A DNA stretch of 64,000 nt from Carallia brachiata (lineage: Eukaryota; Streptophyta; Magnoliopsida; Malpighiales; Rhizophoraceae): positions 3,075,651 through 3,139,650 of the forward strand of contig JADCRB010000031.1 of the NCBI GenBank assembly GCA_021464245.1. The letters run 5' to 3'. Both the position numbers and the translations under genes were made by a program. The notes beneath the pieces were generated by a model. That model did no database searches. It had not been told where the DNA came from and worked only from the letters and a program-made list of their open reading frames with translations. Every line of letters starts with the position of its first letter. Position 1 is the first letter of the stretch. Positions 25,501 to 36,736 of this stretch are shown here, in pieces.

Positions 25501-28500
25501 GGGGAGGTTGCCTTACAAGTGGCCCAAAGCAATATGCTTCAGCAAGAGATATGCAATCTGAAGGAGGAAATCAAAGGTTTGAATAATAGATATCAGGCTT
25601 TAATGGAGCAAGTGCACTCGGTAGGGCTAAGTCCTGAGAACCTCAGTTTATCATTGAAAGATTTGCTAGATCAGAACTTGAAGCTAAAACGCATTTGTGA
25701 AAAGGACAGAGATGAAAAGGAAGTTCTTCATGAGAAGTTGAGAAACGTGGATAAGCTTTTTGAGAAGAATGTTTCATTGGAGAAGGAGCTCTCTGAATTG
25801 AGCTGCAAGATGGGAGGGTCAACAAAGAAGGTCAAGGAGTTGCAGGAGTCCTGCCAGTTTCTTCAAGGAGAAAAATCTGGACTGGTTGCAGAAAAGGCAA
25901 TCCTTCTTTCGCAGTTGCAGCTTATGAACGAGAACATCCACAAGCTTTTGGAAAAAAATGCATCGTTGGAGACCTCACTTTCTGGAGCAAACATTGAGCT
26001 TGAAGGTCTGAGGGCAAAGTCCAAAATCTTAGAAGAATTCTGTGAGATGCTCAAGAATGAGAAATCAAATCTTGCAAATGAAAAAAACTCTCTGGTATGT
26101 CGGTTGGAAAATGTTGAACAGACACTGGGCAACCTGGAGCAAAGGTTTACAAGATTAGAAGAAAAATATAGTGACCTGGAGAAGAAAAAAGATTCTGCAC
26201 TTTGTCAAGTGAAAGAACTTTGGAGTTATCTTGGTGTAGAAAAACAAGAGCATGCCACTTATAAGCAGTCAAGTGGGTCCCGACTTGCATATTTGGAAAA
26301 CCAGGTCCATCTGCTGCAAGAAGAAAAGAAGTTGAGTAGGAAAGAATTTGAAGAGGAGGTGGATAAGGCTGTGAAATCTCAGGTTGAGATCTTTATCCTG
26401 CAGAAGTTCATAGAAGATCTAGAAGATAAGAACTTTTCACTGTTGATTGAATGTCAGAAACATATTGAGGCATCTAAATTGTCATCAAAACTGATTTCAG
26501 AGTTGGAGAGTGAGAATCTTGAGCAGCAAGTGGAAGCGGAATTCTTGTCAGATGAAGTTGAAAAGCTGAGGATGGGTATTCATCAAGTGTTCAGGGCCCT
26601 ACAGTCTGATCCACTGAAGGTCAAAGATGGGACTGAAGGAGAGAAAATTCCTCTTGCTCATATTTTGGAGAATATCAAAGACCTAAAAGGTTCACTCCTG
26701 AAAAATGATGTTGAAAAGCATGAACTGGTAATTGAGAATTTGGTGCTTTTGACTTTGCTTGAACAAACAAGATTAGAAGGTACTGAAGTTGAATCGGAGA
26801 AGAAAATACTTGACCAGGAGTTTAAGATGATGATACAGCAGTGCACTATGTTGCAAAAGGATAAGCTTGAGCTAATTGAGATAAATAGCCATTTGAGGTT
26901 AGAATTGAGCAACAGAGAGCAACAAGAGAAAGTAGCGCAGGAAAAATTGGAAACACAGCGGGCAAATTTTGAAAATCTGGAAAGATCCTACATGGCACTG
27001 CTGGAAGAAAATTATAAGGTTCTTGGAGAAAACAAAGCTTTAATCCAGAAATTTTCAGACCTGAAAGAGGGAATGCAGAAACTTGAAGAGGAGAGCATCA
27101 GCATTCTCCAGCAGGTGGTATCTCTCACCAACCTTGCGCTGGTTCTTGAGAGCTTTGGGACTGAAAAGGTCGACGAGCTTAAAGCGCTCTCTGATGATCT
27201 TAGCTGTCTTCGTGTGGTTAACAGTGACCTCAAGCTGAAGGTAGACTTATTGGGCAAAGAACTAGCAATGAAGGAAGCAGAAAGTTCACATCTTAATGAA
27301 ACAATTGAGAAGTTGCATCGGGAGCTGCATGAAGACGAAGACGTGATTGATCAGTTAAATTGCCGGATTTTGATTGGAAAGGATTTTCTGTTACAGAAAG
27401 CAACAGAGCTTTTACAAGTGGGGCAGAAGCTCAAGGATGCACAGAACTTAAATTCAGTTTTTAGCATGACAGTTGAAGGACTGCAGAGGGAGTGTGAAGA
27501 ATCAAAACTAATCAGAGAGAATGCAGAGAAGCAGATAGTTGAACTGTCTAAAGATTGCATAAACCAGAAGATGGAACTTCAGTGCCTTAGTGACAGGAAA
27601 GAAATTTTGGAGTCAGAAATGGAAATGCTGCGGGAGGAACTCAAAGTTCAAAGAACCAAAGAAGAAAATATGAGTTTGGAGCTGCAACAGAGAAACAATG
27701 AGTTTGAACTCTGGGAAGCGGAAGCCTCATCATTTTATTTTGATCTTCAGATATCCTCTGTTCGTGAAGTTCTGCTTGAAAGTAAGGTTCATGAGCTGAC
27801 TGCAGTTTGTGAGAGTCTAGAAAATGAAAATGCTGCCAAAGATACTAAGATTGAACAGATGAACGAACGGTTTGGCTTCATGGAAGGTGAAATTGGGGAC
27901 TGAAGGATCAGCTGTCAGTTATGTTCCAATCATTACTTGTTTGAGAGAGAATGTAGAATCTCTTGAGCACAATGCCAAGCTTTGGACAAAGCTTTTGGGA
28001 GAGGGTGATGAAGGACATATGGTAGTTTCTGTCCTATATTGATTGAATCACTTAAACTTTATTATGTTTTTTCTGCATAAAGTCATTCTTTTTCCTTTTC
28101 AATTTTTCTTTTCCCTTTTTGAGCGTACTTCCTGGTCCATTTCACTCCTGTTAGCCTACCCACTAAACTAGGACTTCTGATTGAAAGTTGATTTATCCGA
28201 TGCAAAAGACTGGATTTTTATTGAACATCGTCTTGCCATATAAGTTTCAAATGCCCCACTCAAAATTTAAAATCCTTGCGTTAATCGGTAATATTACTTC
28301 ATTGTGACCTTATATGACCCTTCCCCAAATGCTACAGTGCATGGGCCTTAGGACGCCCTTTTATTGTTTTATGCATTAATGCTGCTAATTGTTTTAAGTT
28401 AGGGTCTGCAATGTTCTCTAAAGGTTTAGTTGAACTCTTCCATATAGCTGGTGTGCATACTAATTATTTCTCTTTCATTGTGCTATCAGACTCCAAAAAT

Positions 28501-29743
28501 TGCTGCAATTCCTCACCAAGACAGCCATCAAGTTGAACACCACAGTGCAGTTTTGACAGATGGTATTTCGGATTTGGTGGAGATGCAGACGAGAATTAAA
28601 GCAGTTGAGAAGGCGGTGACCGGAAAAATGGATAAGCTTATGGCTGAGAAGGAAGTGACAGAGAAAATTCATAGGCCCAAAGTGCAGAAAAGAGAAAACA
28701 CCAGCTTCAAGGTGAAAGCCCGGCTGGAAGGGGCTGACTGGATGGAACTGACTGGCAGGTCAAATGAAGAAAATGACTTGCAGAAGGAAGAAATAGAACT
28801 TGAGAATGATCCTGATAATGCTAAGTTGCACGAGAATAAAACTGCAGTTTCTGGAGTAGCGAATGGGACTTTGCTGAAAGACATTCAACTTGATCAGGTC
28901 TCAGATTGTGCATTATATAGGAAAAGCAAGAGAGAGATTGCAGAGGCTGATGATCAGATGCTCAGGCTGTGGGAGACCACACAAAGTCTTTCCACTGATC
29001 CAAAAGTGTGTGGCAAACAAAAGCAGGCACCTGCACTGCCAGAGAATGTCACCCTGTGTCATGAGTCCAGAAATTCCAGGAAGAGGCAAGAATCCATTTC
29101 ATATATACAAGTTGAGAAGGAACTGGGCATCGACAAGCTAGAGATGTCTACAACCATCATTCAAGGGACACATCAGGAGAGAAATAGAGGAAAGATACTG
29201 GAGAGACTGGCTTCTGATGCTCAAAAATTAATGTTGCTTCAGACAACTGTGCAAAATCTGAAAAAGAAGATGGAGATGAAGAAGAAGAAGAAGACGAAGA
29301 AGAGGAGCAAGAAGTCAGCTGCTGATTCTGAATTTGAAAGAGTGAGAAGACAGTTGCAAGAAGTTGAGGTGGCGGCCATGCAATTGGTCAACGTTAATGA
29401 TCAATTGACAAGGGATATCGAAGAGAATACCTTATCTTTGGAGGTTAACAACACTTCAGGAGGGTCAGAGGTGGCTAACAATGACTGTGCAAATAGAGTG
29501 ACGGAACAAGCTCGAAAAGGGTCCGAGAAGATCGGGAGGTTGCAGCTTGAGGTGCAGAGTATCCATTATACTTTGGTAAAGCTGGACGATGAAAAGAAAA
29601 ACAAGGTCAAATACAAGCTTCCAGGAAGCAGAACAGGTATCCTCCTGAAGGACTTTATCAGTAGTGGCAGCAGGAGAAGCAGCAGAAGGCCGAAGAAGGC
29701 TTGTTTCTGTGGGTTTGTGAGACCCTCTACAAATGAGAATTGA
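22531..29743 (+). CDS. NET1: NETWORKED 1-type actin-binding coiled-coil protein, frameshifted late
   Basis: NET1 proteins bind F-actin through an N-terminal NAB (KIP1-like) domain and link actin to membranes such as plasma membrane and plasmodesmata. Exon 1 (22531-22633) encodes [11 protein letters not shown] and the NAB signature [18 protein letters not shown]; exon 2 starts at 23837 and continues [20 protein letters not shown]. After the NAB domain come over 1,200 residues of heptad-type coiled coil. The literal frame stops at 27901-27903 (about 1,389 residues). The family frame resumes after two one-base losses near 27895 and 27918, runs to a donor at 28022, and joins exon 3 (28490-29743) in phase. 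Exon 3 carries conserved C-terminal blocks ([26 protein letters not shown]) and a Lys-rich stretch near residue 280 of that exon. Which NET1 member it is, I cannot say. The first two exons are certain; expression of the last one is in doubt. Confidence 0.93.
27895..27920 (+). other. Two one-base lesions in the NET1 coding exon
   Basis: The frame reads EGEIG and stops at 27903. The next frame begins GLKDQLS from 27897, and a third frame continues from 27920 as [18 protein letters not shown]. These three pieces are collinear with the family C-terminus, so one base appears lost at about 27895-27897 and another at 27918-27919. The net effect is not self-correcting. Confidence 0.8.
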
Positions 29744-31305
29744 AATGAGACAGCCATTTGATATCCTTAGCAAAAGACCATATTTGTCTTGAAGGTTTGC
29801 TTCTGAGGATTAGTTAGACTGAAGCTGCCCTTCTAGCTTAGGGGAGTCCTAAGGATTAGCCTGATCTAGCAATGATAAGCTGTTTGTTGGCAGAATCATG
29901 TGTTGTACTTCCAGCTGAATTTATATTAAATGTTAGTGCTGTAATATAAGTTTTTCTAACAGCTTGGCAATAATTCATCGTTTTGGGTTAAGCCCGTCGT
30001 CGGTGGTAAAGGTTGCCGGATGTGTCAATGGGCCCAAGCTACAACGTGGGCTTCTATTTTGGCTCAAAACCTATCTTACAACCTTTTTTTTAAGTCAATC
30101 TCGTCTTTTGCCTGCTGATTTTTCCTTTGCCACCTGTGATTTAAGGTTTTATTCTCCATTGATCGCCCTTTGCCTTTTAACTGATTAATTCCCTTGTTTA
30201 AATAAGTAGGCAATGAAACATAGTTAACTCTAACCTCCAAAGAGATTTGACAAATTGAATCTGCTGTGGGTTTGCTCATGTGAACCGTTGGACTTGGCAT
30301 GTCAATACATTTTTCTAAATGTCCTTTTCTCTATCTTAGAATCATTAATTATACTAATTTTTGTTAAATTGAATTAGTTATTTGTTCAAAAATTGTTGTA
30401 TTCCAGACATGGAACGTCATTGAGTTACAAATTCAGCTCTTGAATGTGATCAAATATATATTATTGACTTACAAATTGACAAAATTCATACATCACTCTC
30501 TGAAAATCAGGCTTGGGTAAATTGAGGTTATGATAATATACACCTTACTAACTAAGCAACCATGAAGGTTAGATCTGATCTAGTTTGAGGTATGTAAGGC
30601 AACATGATCTAAATGGTCCCAGAAATCAAACTCTATTTATGAATTCAACTAGATATATAGGTGATCTTACTCGTCCAAATGCAATGAAAGAACTTGTTAA
30701 GTGGTTCTACTTTCTTGGAAGAACATCTCATGTGCTTACTCTTATAGCTTGTTACCTGGTTACAACACCTGTAGCAAGCTTAGTTTTGAATTCCCTTGAA
30801 GAACTACAATCACTCCGGAACATACAGTTATAACCCATATTTTTCTACCTTCCTCAACACTCGACAGGCGACAGATAGAGGAATGGGAAGGAAGAGTTTA
30901 CATAAGCATCAATTTAAGTAACGCTAGCAAATTCTTCTTAAATTGCTTAATTGTTGGCCTCAGCAGCAAATTTTCCTAGTTGGTGTTTTCAAATTAGAAC
31001 ATAATTAACAGCCACTATCCCTTCTGAAATCTGACGTGTAGCCGCATTTACTACATGCAGGGACAGCATTGATAGAAAACAGGTACCCGTCGACATCTTA
31101 TGTACAAAATTTCAATTCCTAAGGCATCCTGCAGATCCGTCATCATCATATTAAACAATCACATGGTGCTGGTCAGGAAAAAACGTTTCAACGGGTGAAA
31201 GAAATTTTTTTTTGCTTTTATTGAAAATAGCTGTAATATTGTGATTAAACAACAATATGAGTGACTTTGCAATAAACCAGCACTCGGTGTTAACAACGAG
31301 GGCTG
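29744..31305. other. Intergenic region between convergent genes
   Basis: About 1.5 kb between the 3' ends of the NETWORKED gene (+) and the LRR gene (-). It should contain both 3' UTRs. A GGGCCCA and a GTGGGCT motif occur near 30030-30050. No gene, RNA or repeat was recognised. Confidence 0.6.
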
Positions 31306-32394
31306 TTAACGGCAGAAACAATAAACAGGATGAGCATAAAACAACGTGCATTCCGCTAGTGATCGCTGCAGAGGCCTATTTGGGAGGCAATTTCCACTGT
31401 CATATCTTCCAAATTTCCTGAGGCACTCTGGTGGCTCGCCAGAGAAGTAATTATCTGTGTATATGAAATTCTCCAACTTAGGCAACAAGCATATGCTTCT
31501 AGGAATTTGACCGGATAGCTTGTTATGTGCCACGTTTAGCTGCTCCAAGCTCCTCAATCCTCCCATAGAATCTGGCAAAGGGCCAGTCAGCTTGTTAAAG
31601 CTCACATCAAGAACTTTCAATTCTTTTAGCGACCCGATATCTTGGGGAAAACAGCCAATTAATTCCATGTTGGACAGCACAATCTCGTCCAGGGTCCCTG
31701 CCATTTTTGCCACGCTTGAAGGAATGCAGCCAGTAATCTCATTATTGGCTGCCACGAACACGGAGACCGGAGAGTTTCCAAGGTTGTCAGGCAAGAAAGA
31801 TAGGAACTTGTTGTTGTTAATAAAAAGGGCATCAAGTTTAAGGTCAAAAACTTGGGGTGGGATATGGCCTTGAAAGTAATTGAATCTGATGTCAAGATAT
31901 ATCAGAGAAGGCAAATAAAGGACAACAACAGGAAATAGGCCGCTAAACTGATTGTTACTAATGTCAAGCTCATACAGATAGTGGAGATGGACAAAGCTAT
32001 CAGGAATGGTACCAAAGAAGCGATTGGTGTTGATGTGAAAGATGGCCAGGTCTTTAAGGAGTCCAAGCTCTTTGGGCAAGTAACCGGCAATGTCGGCATG
32101 GTTTAGGTCTATTACGGCCACCGTGAAGACGTGGGGGTCATCTGGGGCTGGAGCACAGTAAACACCAGTGTAGTTGCACACATCAGGGCCACACCAGTTT
32201 GAGGTGAACTTGTAGGGGTCTGAGACAATGGCAAGTTTCCAGGCCTGGAGAGCCACATATGCCTCCATTAGCCTTGGGTTTGGGATTGACAGAGAAGGAA
32301 AATAACATTGGTGAGAAGGATTGGAGAAGCATAGCATAATAATGAAGAGGATGCAGGTGCACCAAGGAGCTAGATGGAGATATGAGGTCTTCAT
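31306..32394 (-). CDS. Secreted LRR protein, LRX type without extensin domain
   Basis: Intronless 362-residue protein. It starts with a hydrophobic signal peptide (residues about 8-28), then an LRR N-terminal cap with the LRX-typical SNWCGPDVCNYTGVYC, followed by about ten leucine-rich repeats including the LRX marker IDLNHADIAGYLPKELGLL and PDNLGNSPVSV. It closes with the Cys-rich hinge (NCLPNRPLQRSLAEC, then PVYCFC) and stops there. LRX proteins are cell-wall proteins that bind RALF peptides and continue into a Ser-Pro-rich extensin domain; here no proline-rich sequence follows the stop in any frame nearby. Plants also have natural LRX relatives without extensin repeats (the At4g29240/At4g06744 type), which this most resembles. 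The start was chosen as the ATG directly before the signal peptide. Confidence 0.9.
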   Translation of the reverse strand: MKTSYLHLAPWCTCILFIIMLCFSNPSHQCYFPSLSIPNPRLMEAYVALQAWKLAIVSDPYKFTSNWCGPDVCNYTGVYCAPAPDDPHVFTVAVIDLNHADIAGYLPKELGLLKDLAIFHINTNRFFGTIPDSFVHLHYLYELDISNNQFSGLFPVVVLYLPSLIYLDIRFNYFQGHIPPQVFDLKLDALFINNNKFLSFLPDNLGNSPVSVFVAANNEITGCIPSSVAKMAGTLDEIVLSNMELIGCFPQDIGSLKELKVLDVSFNKLTGPLPDSMGGLRSLEQLNVAHNKLSGQIPRSICLLPKLENFIYTDNYFSGEPPECLRKFGRYDSGNCLPNRPLQRSLAECTLFYAHPVYCFCR

Positions 32395-32529
32395 TTGGAG
32401 AGTGATATGATGTGCTAGTATATGATATTAGATGGTTTATAATCCTAAATAATGTTGCTAAAACTTGTTTATAAAAAAAAAAAAAGAACTTTTCTTGAAA
32501 CAAGAAGGCAACTACATGTGGATCTCACA

Positions 32530-32540
32530 TCATATATAGT
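32530..32540 (-). promoter_or_regulatory. Possible TATA box of the LRR gene
   Basis: On the minus strand actatatatg lies about 140 bp upstream of the ATG at 32394, a normal distance for a plant core promoter. A weaker TTATAAA lies nearer, at 32436-32442. Confidence 0.3.
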
Positions 32541-33543
32541 AAGAGTACCTCAGATACTTAATTTTGGTACCAAAACCATGAATACTGACTCAATCTGAAT
32601 TCACTCTTATACAGTTGTACTTTATATTTCCAAGGTAACCGAACACTGGAACATACGGTTTTTTTTTTTTTCTTTTTCAACCGAAATATGTGGGCATGTT
32701 AGACATTAAAGATGTGCAAACACCAGCAGTTTATTTTTGTGGGTCTCATAGTCTAGTGATTACCAAAACTTTTTAAGGAGTTAGGGGAGAGAGAATAAAG
32801 TATTTAAGTAGAAGTTCGAACATTTATTTAAGAATTAGAAGACACTCTCTTAAATCAATCAGGTAAATGTCTGTTTCAGTAACAGTTTTATTTTGTTGAA
32901 TTGATTGTATTTCAAAGAAAAAAGTTAATTAGCAACATTTAGGAAAAAAACGTGTACTAATCACATTTGATTAGCTATTAAACAAGAATTAAAGTACATA
33001 TAAGCTATGTATGAATAATTAAAAGAAAATGGTGTCTCCTTAGATGCTAAAAAATTTCAAAGGGGTCAGTAACTAGATGGCACTAAATTTATTCAGGCAG
33101 TAAATTTTTTCTGGTGATCCTTTGTACAGTCAAGTGAGCTTAATGTAAATACTATGACAATGCATCCATGGACATGCTCTCTCATTGTAATTGCAATCAT
33201 AACTCTAGTCATGTGAATGACCCCTAAGAGACCATCCGATCTTAAATCAAGATTGGTCCTCCCACATGGCTTACCCTCTAGATTTTATGAACATCAATAA
33301 ATCCTGGTCGGTGGAAAATTGAAGAAAGAGTTATTTCCCAAAAAAAAAAACAAAAAAAACCCACGTTGAAGCTCCAGTCAAGGCCATTTACCTATGGTAC
33401 TTTGCGAACATTTTTGTTAACATTATCACAAGACAACTCTAATTAACCGTAAACAATGGGTCTCCAATATTTATGTAAATTCTGTACGAGTTTAACTCGC
33501 TGATTTGGATTTCGGAGTTAACATAGTAGAAGCGAAACAATAA

Positions 33544-33704
33544 GAGTAATGCTATACGGCACCACGAAATATCCCGACCTTTACCGATTTTAATCTTAGT
33601 TGGAAAAAAAATTATTTATTTTTTTTTCAAACTCTAAAACCCAACCACTCTTATCCCCTTCTTAAATGAAAACCTCACCTTTGTCGTGCTGTATAGCATT
33701 ATTC
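33544..33704. mobile_element. MITE-like element with about 22-bp terminal inverted repeats
   Basis: The left end gagtaatgctatacggcac (from 33544) and the reverse complement of the right end (33683-33704) agree at all but about three of 22 positions. The 161-bp element has no coding capacity, as expected of a non-autonomous miniature inverted-repeat element. A target-site duplication is not clear. Confidence 0.6.
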
Positions 33705-34235
33705 AAACTATAGAGTTTTAACAAAAGTTTTTAATATTTTGGTTGCTAGTCTGATGAGAGACTGTTTGGTTCCATATTCAAAGACTTCTATTTAGTAACT
33801 TATTTTCATAAAAAGAAACAATGGTTTTAACCAGTATTATATTTCTACGGATGAGAATCATTCTATCCTTTATGTGCAAAAACAAAAGGAAAAAACTAAA
33901 TAACAACATTTAGAAAGTTACACATTAGTAATAAAAAATTAAACAAATTAAATTTTACTTAATTTCATAAATAAATGAAGCTAAATAAAAATTAATTACG
34001 TTATCACCTTGTTATTAATATGCTGCTCCTTATCTGTTACTAGGCAATGATATTCAAAGAGAGAAGCATTATTACATCCTCTAATTCAAGGTATCGTTAA
34101 AAGCATGAGAGCTGTTGACGTTGATTTTGTGGCTCCCACAAAAACACTCAAGTGTGCGGCCTACAAATGAACGGCTCCCCATAACTTCTATTGTTATTTT
34201 TTTAAATAAAAGAAGGAAAAAATTAGGCTGCCAGA

Positions 34236-34418
34236 ATTAGGTATTTGCCCGAATGTTTTTTTGTACAACAAGACAGTGATTTTGTGCAACCAGACTGATA
34301 TTTTATGTAACAAAAAAAATCTTTATTTTTCTGTATTTTTTTGTTGCACAAAATAGCAGTCTTGTTACACAAAATCACTGTCTTGTTGCACAAAAAAATA
34401 TTCGGGCAGATGCCCAAT
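34236..34418. repeat. Foldback element made of inverted 21-bp repeats
   Basis: The left arm (34236-34319) and right arm (34335-34418) are inverted copies, 62 bp of them with 7 mismatches and no gap, separated by a loop of about 15 nt. Each arm contains three units spaced exactly 21 bp apart: ttgtt(g/a)cacaaa starts at 34341, 34362 and 34383, and the inverse tgt(a/g)caac starts at 34262, 34283 and 34304. A transcript would form a long hairpin. It may be a MITE or a hairpin-RNA locus; no termini or target duplication could be fixed. Confidence 0.7.
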
Positions 34419-34440
34419 TTTGGAGATGTAATGGCACCCA

Positions 34441-34606
34441 TAAGAGAATTACTAAATAGTAATATTAAAGTAATAATAAAGTATAAATAAAATAATATAA
34501 ATTATTAGATAATTAAAATTAAAAAAATTATAAAATATTATTGAATGAATTGTATAATTATTTTATTATTATTTAAAATTAAGTTATACAGTATAATTCT
34601 TTAAAT
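34441..34606. mobile_element. AT-rich MITE-like element
   Basis: The left end (agagaattactaaatagtaat) and the reverse complement of the right end (aaagaattatactgtataac) are loosely alike, and the AT-rich interior with attaaaattaaaaaaattata resembles stretches at 6.0, 17.8, 18.15 and, inverted, 20.7 kb. There is no coding capacity. Confidence 0.35.
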
Positions 34607-36443
34607 AAATACTTTTCTCAATTATTTGAGAGGCAAATTTGATTGATTGAGATTAAAGTACATGAGAAAACAGCTCTTTCTTAACTGGCATCGTGGTATA
34701 TGCTATACAAATTTTTGGCTAAGATAGGAACTGGGGGCGGCCGAACATCTTAATGTAGGCACTTAGCTGGGTTGAAAATATTATCACAAGGCAGAGTCGT
34801 TGGGCTTTAAATGCTGCTGAAGGCTGGCTTCCACCGGCCCACTCCCTTATTGATCCGCATTTATTAGCAGTCCTAGTTATTTTTCCGTTTGCTTGCTGGG
34901 GACCAGATTGTCAATGCCTAGCCACGCTAACGGTATATTTGATTTGAGAGAATTTGAGGAGATAAAAAAATAATTAAAAAATTTTAGTTAAAAAATATAT
35001 TATTACTTTATTTTTTTTCATAATTTTTTTTTAAACTTCTCATCAATTTAAAGAATAAATTTTTAACTTTTCCCTCACAAATTATTAATCATTTTTTTCT
35101 CATCATTTTCTTTCTCACAATTTTTCCATCAATCCAAATAATTTTATTTTTTTACTTTTTTTTTCTCAAAACTTTCTAGCAAACCAAACACAGCATTAAG
35201 ACTTACAACTACCCCAAACTAGCAGTGGCAGGACATCTAAACACAAAATTATTTAGAGCATTCATTTAAAATAACAATGTAATTTATTTAATAATATTTA
35301 ATATATTATCTTTTATTTATTTTTCTGAATTCAATAGTACATATTACTTTAAAATTGTTTGAAGTTATTTATACGAAATTCTCTCTCTCTCTATCTCTTT
35401 TTATAAATTAGTTATATCTAAGTCTAAAGTAATGGGGTCTTTACAATAGAGCGGAGCCAACCCCAAATTATTTTTCTCCATAGGCTTTGTTGTTGTTATG
35501 AGGCGATAGTTGCCATTTGAGGCCATTTTGAAGCCAAATGCAAGTATACATTCCCTAAAGCGAAATTTAACCGGTCAATTAGTTTTCCTATTTAATAAAA
35601 TTAAGAGTTGGCCATAAGCTGAACTGTTTGTCAAGATGCTGTTGCATTGTATCAAAATTCAAAAGAGTACCGTTACAACGCTAAAGAGATTGATACTTGA
35701 GATTTTATCTAAATATAATCACGTTATTATTTTTTATAATAAAAAAATAATAAGATATATATTTTTTATTATAAATAATAAACATATAATTATAAAAAAT
35801 AAAAATATAATTATATTCCAACGAACTCTTAAAATACAAATTTTCCGGTACTCTAATTTTTTTCCAAAAGCGAATAGCTGAGAACATGATTTGCTGCTCC
35901 GTATACATAAATAAGCTTTCGGCTTTTGCGTCCGGTCTGCTTAGTGCAGTTTCCAAGGTAGCTGTCTTTTCTGGAAGTGGTACCTGTTATATGTAACTAA
36001 TAATGTTAACCCAAGTGTCTGTTTATGACCTTTTCTTCGTGTTGATTTATTTCGATGATCTAATAGAAAATACAACTATTACTATTGCTTAGTTGAAAAA
36101 AAACAGGTTGATTTTGTCACTGGCGGGATTAGTTAGCAGTATATGGGTGCTGCCTCTACGAATTTGTGTTTCTTTCTTTTCTTGAAATTTTTATTTTTGA
36201 CTTCAATGTTATAATCTCGTACTTTTAATATAATTAGTTAGAACATTTCACTGAAATTTTTTCCTCTTATATCGTGTTTTAGTGTTTGTATTATTTTACT
36301 TGTTGAGAAACAAAAAAAAGTTCCACGATTATCGTGCTTGGGAGAGAGAACATGGTAATGGCCACGGAACCCCAAAGCTCACAGAGACGGAGATTGAGTA
36401 TGTGGCCTGCGTAAAACCCATTGTGACCTAACCAGCGTGATTT

Positions 36444-36657
36444 GGCCCAACCCATCTTCAAATCCGAAAGTGCAGGATTGCTTCTTTGGCCCAAACCACC
36501 CGAACCTTTGATTGTAATTAACGGTCGCGGTTTCACAGGAAAGGCCCTCAAGCAACCTGGAGGTGCGCCAGTTTATTCACGTCTTTGTCGGTTAGCATAA
36601 ACCCCAAAAGAACACAAAACACAAAAACCCTATCGTTAGATCTCTGATAAACCCTAA
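36444..36657 (+). promoter_or_regulatory. Promoter of the TPR gene: two Site II motifs and a telo box
   Basis: GGCCCA occurs at 36444-36449 and 36488-36493, and a telo box AAACCCTAA at 36649-36657, about 80 bp before the start codon. Site II plus telo box is an established pairing in promoters of plant genes expressed in dividing tissue and of housekeeping genes. Confidence 0.55.
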
Positions 36658-36736
36658 CAGGCAGAAGCGATCAACAAAGAATCTGAAATATAATATAAGA
36701 ATTTGAATAGATTCCTTTTTCTATTCAGTGAAGGAA

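Larger units (their letters stand above)
32541..36420. other. Repeat-rich intergenic region
   Basis: Nearly 4 kb without a gene. It contains a MITE-like element (33544-33704), a foldback of inverted 21-bp repeats (34236-34418), an AT-rich element next to it (34441-34606), and AT-rich tracts around 34.95-35.35 and 35.7-35.85 kb. Short open frames here are low-complexity Asn/Ile/Lys-rich translations and are not gene-like. Confidence 0.6.

Noticed and set aside
27880..27917. A tiny intron as explanation of the NET1 frame break
   Set aside because: The only GT...AG pair is about 35 nt, too short for a plant intron, and the resulting frame stops soon after.
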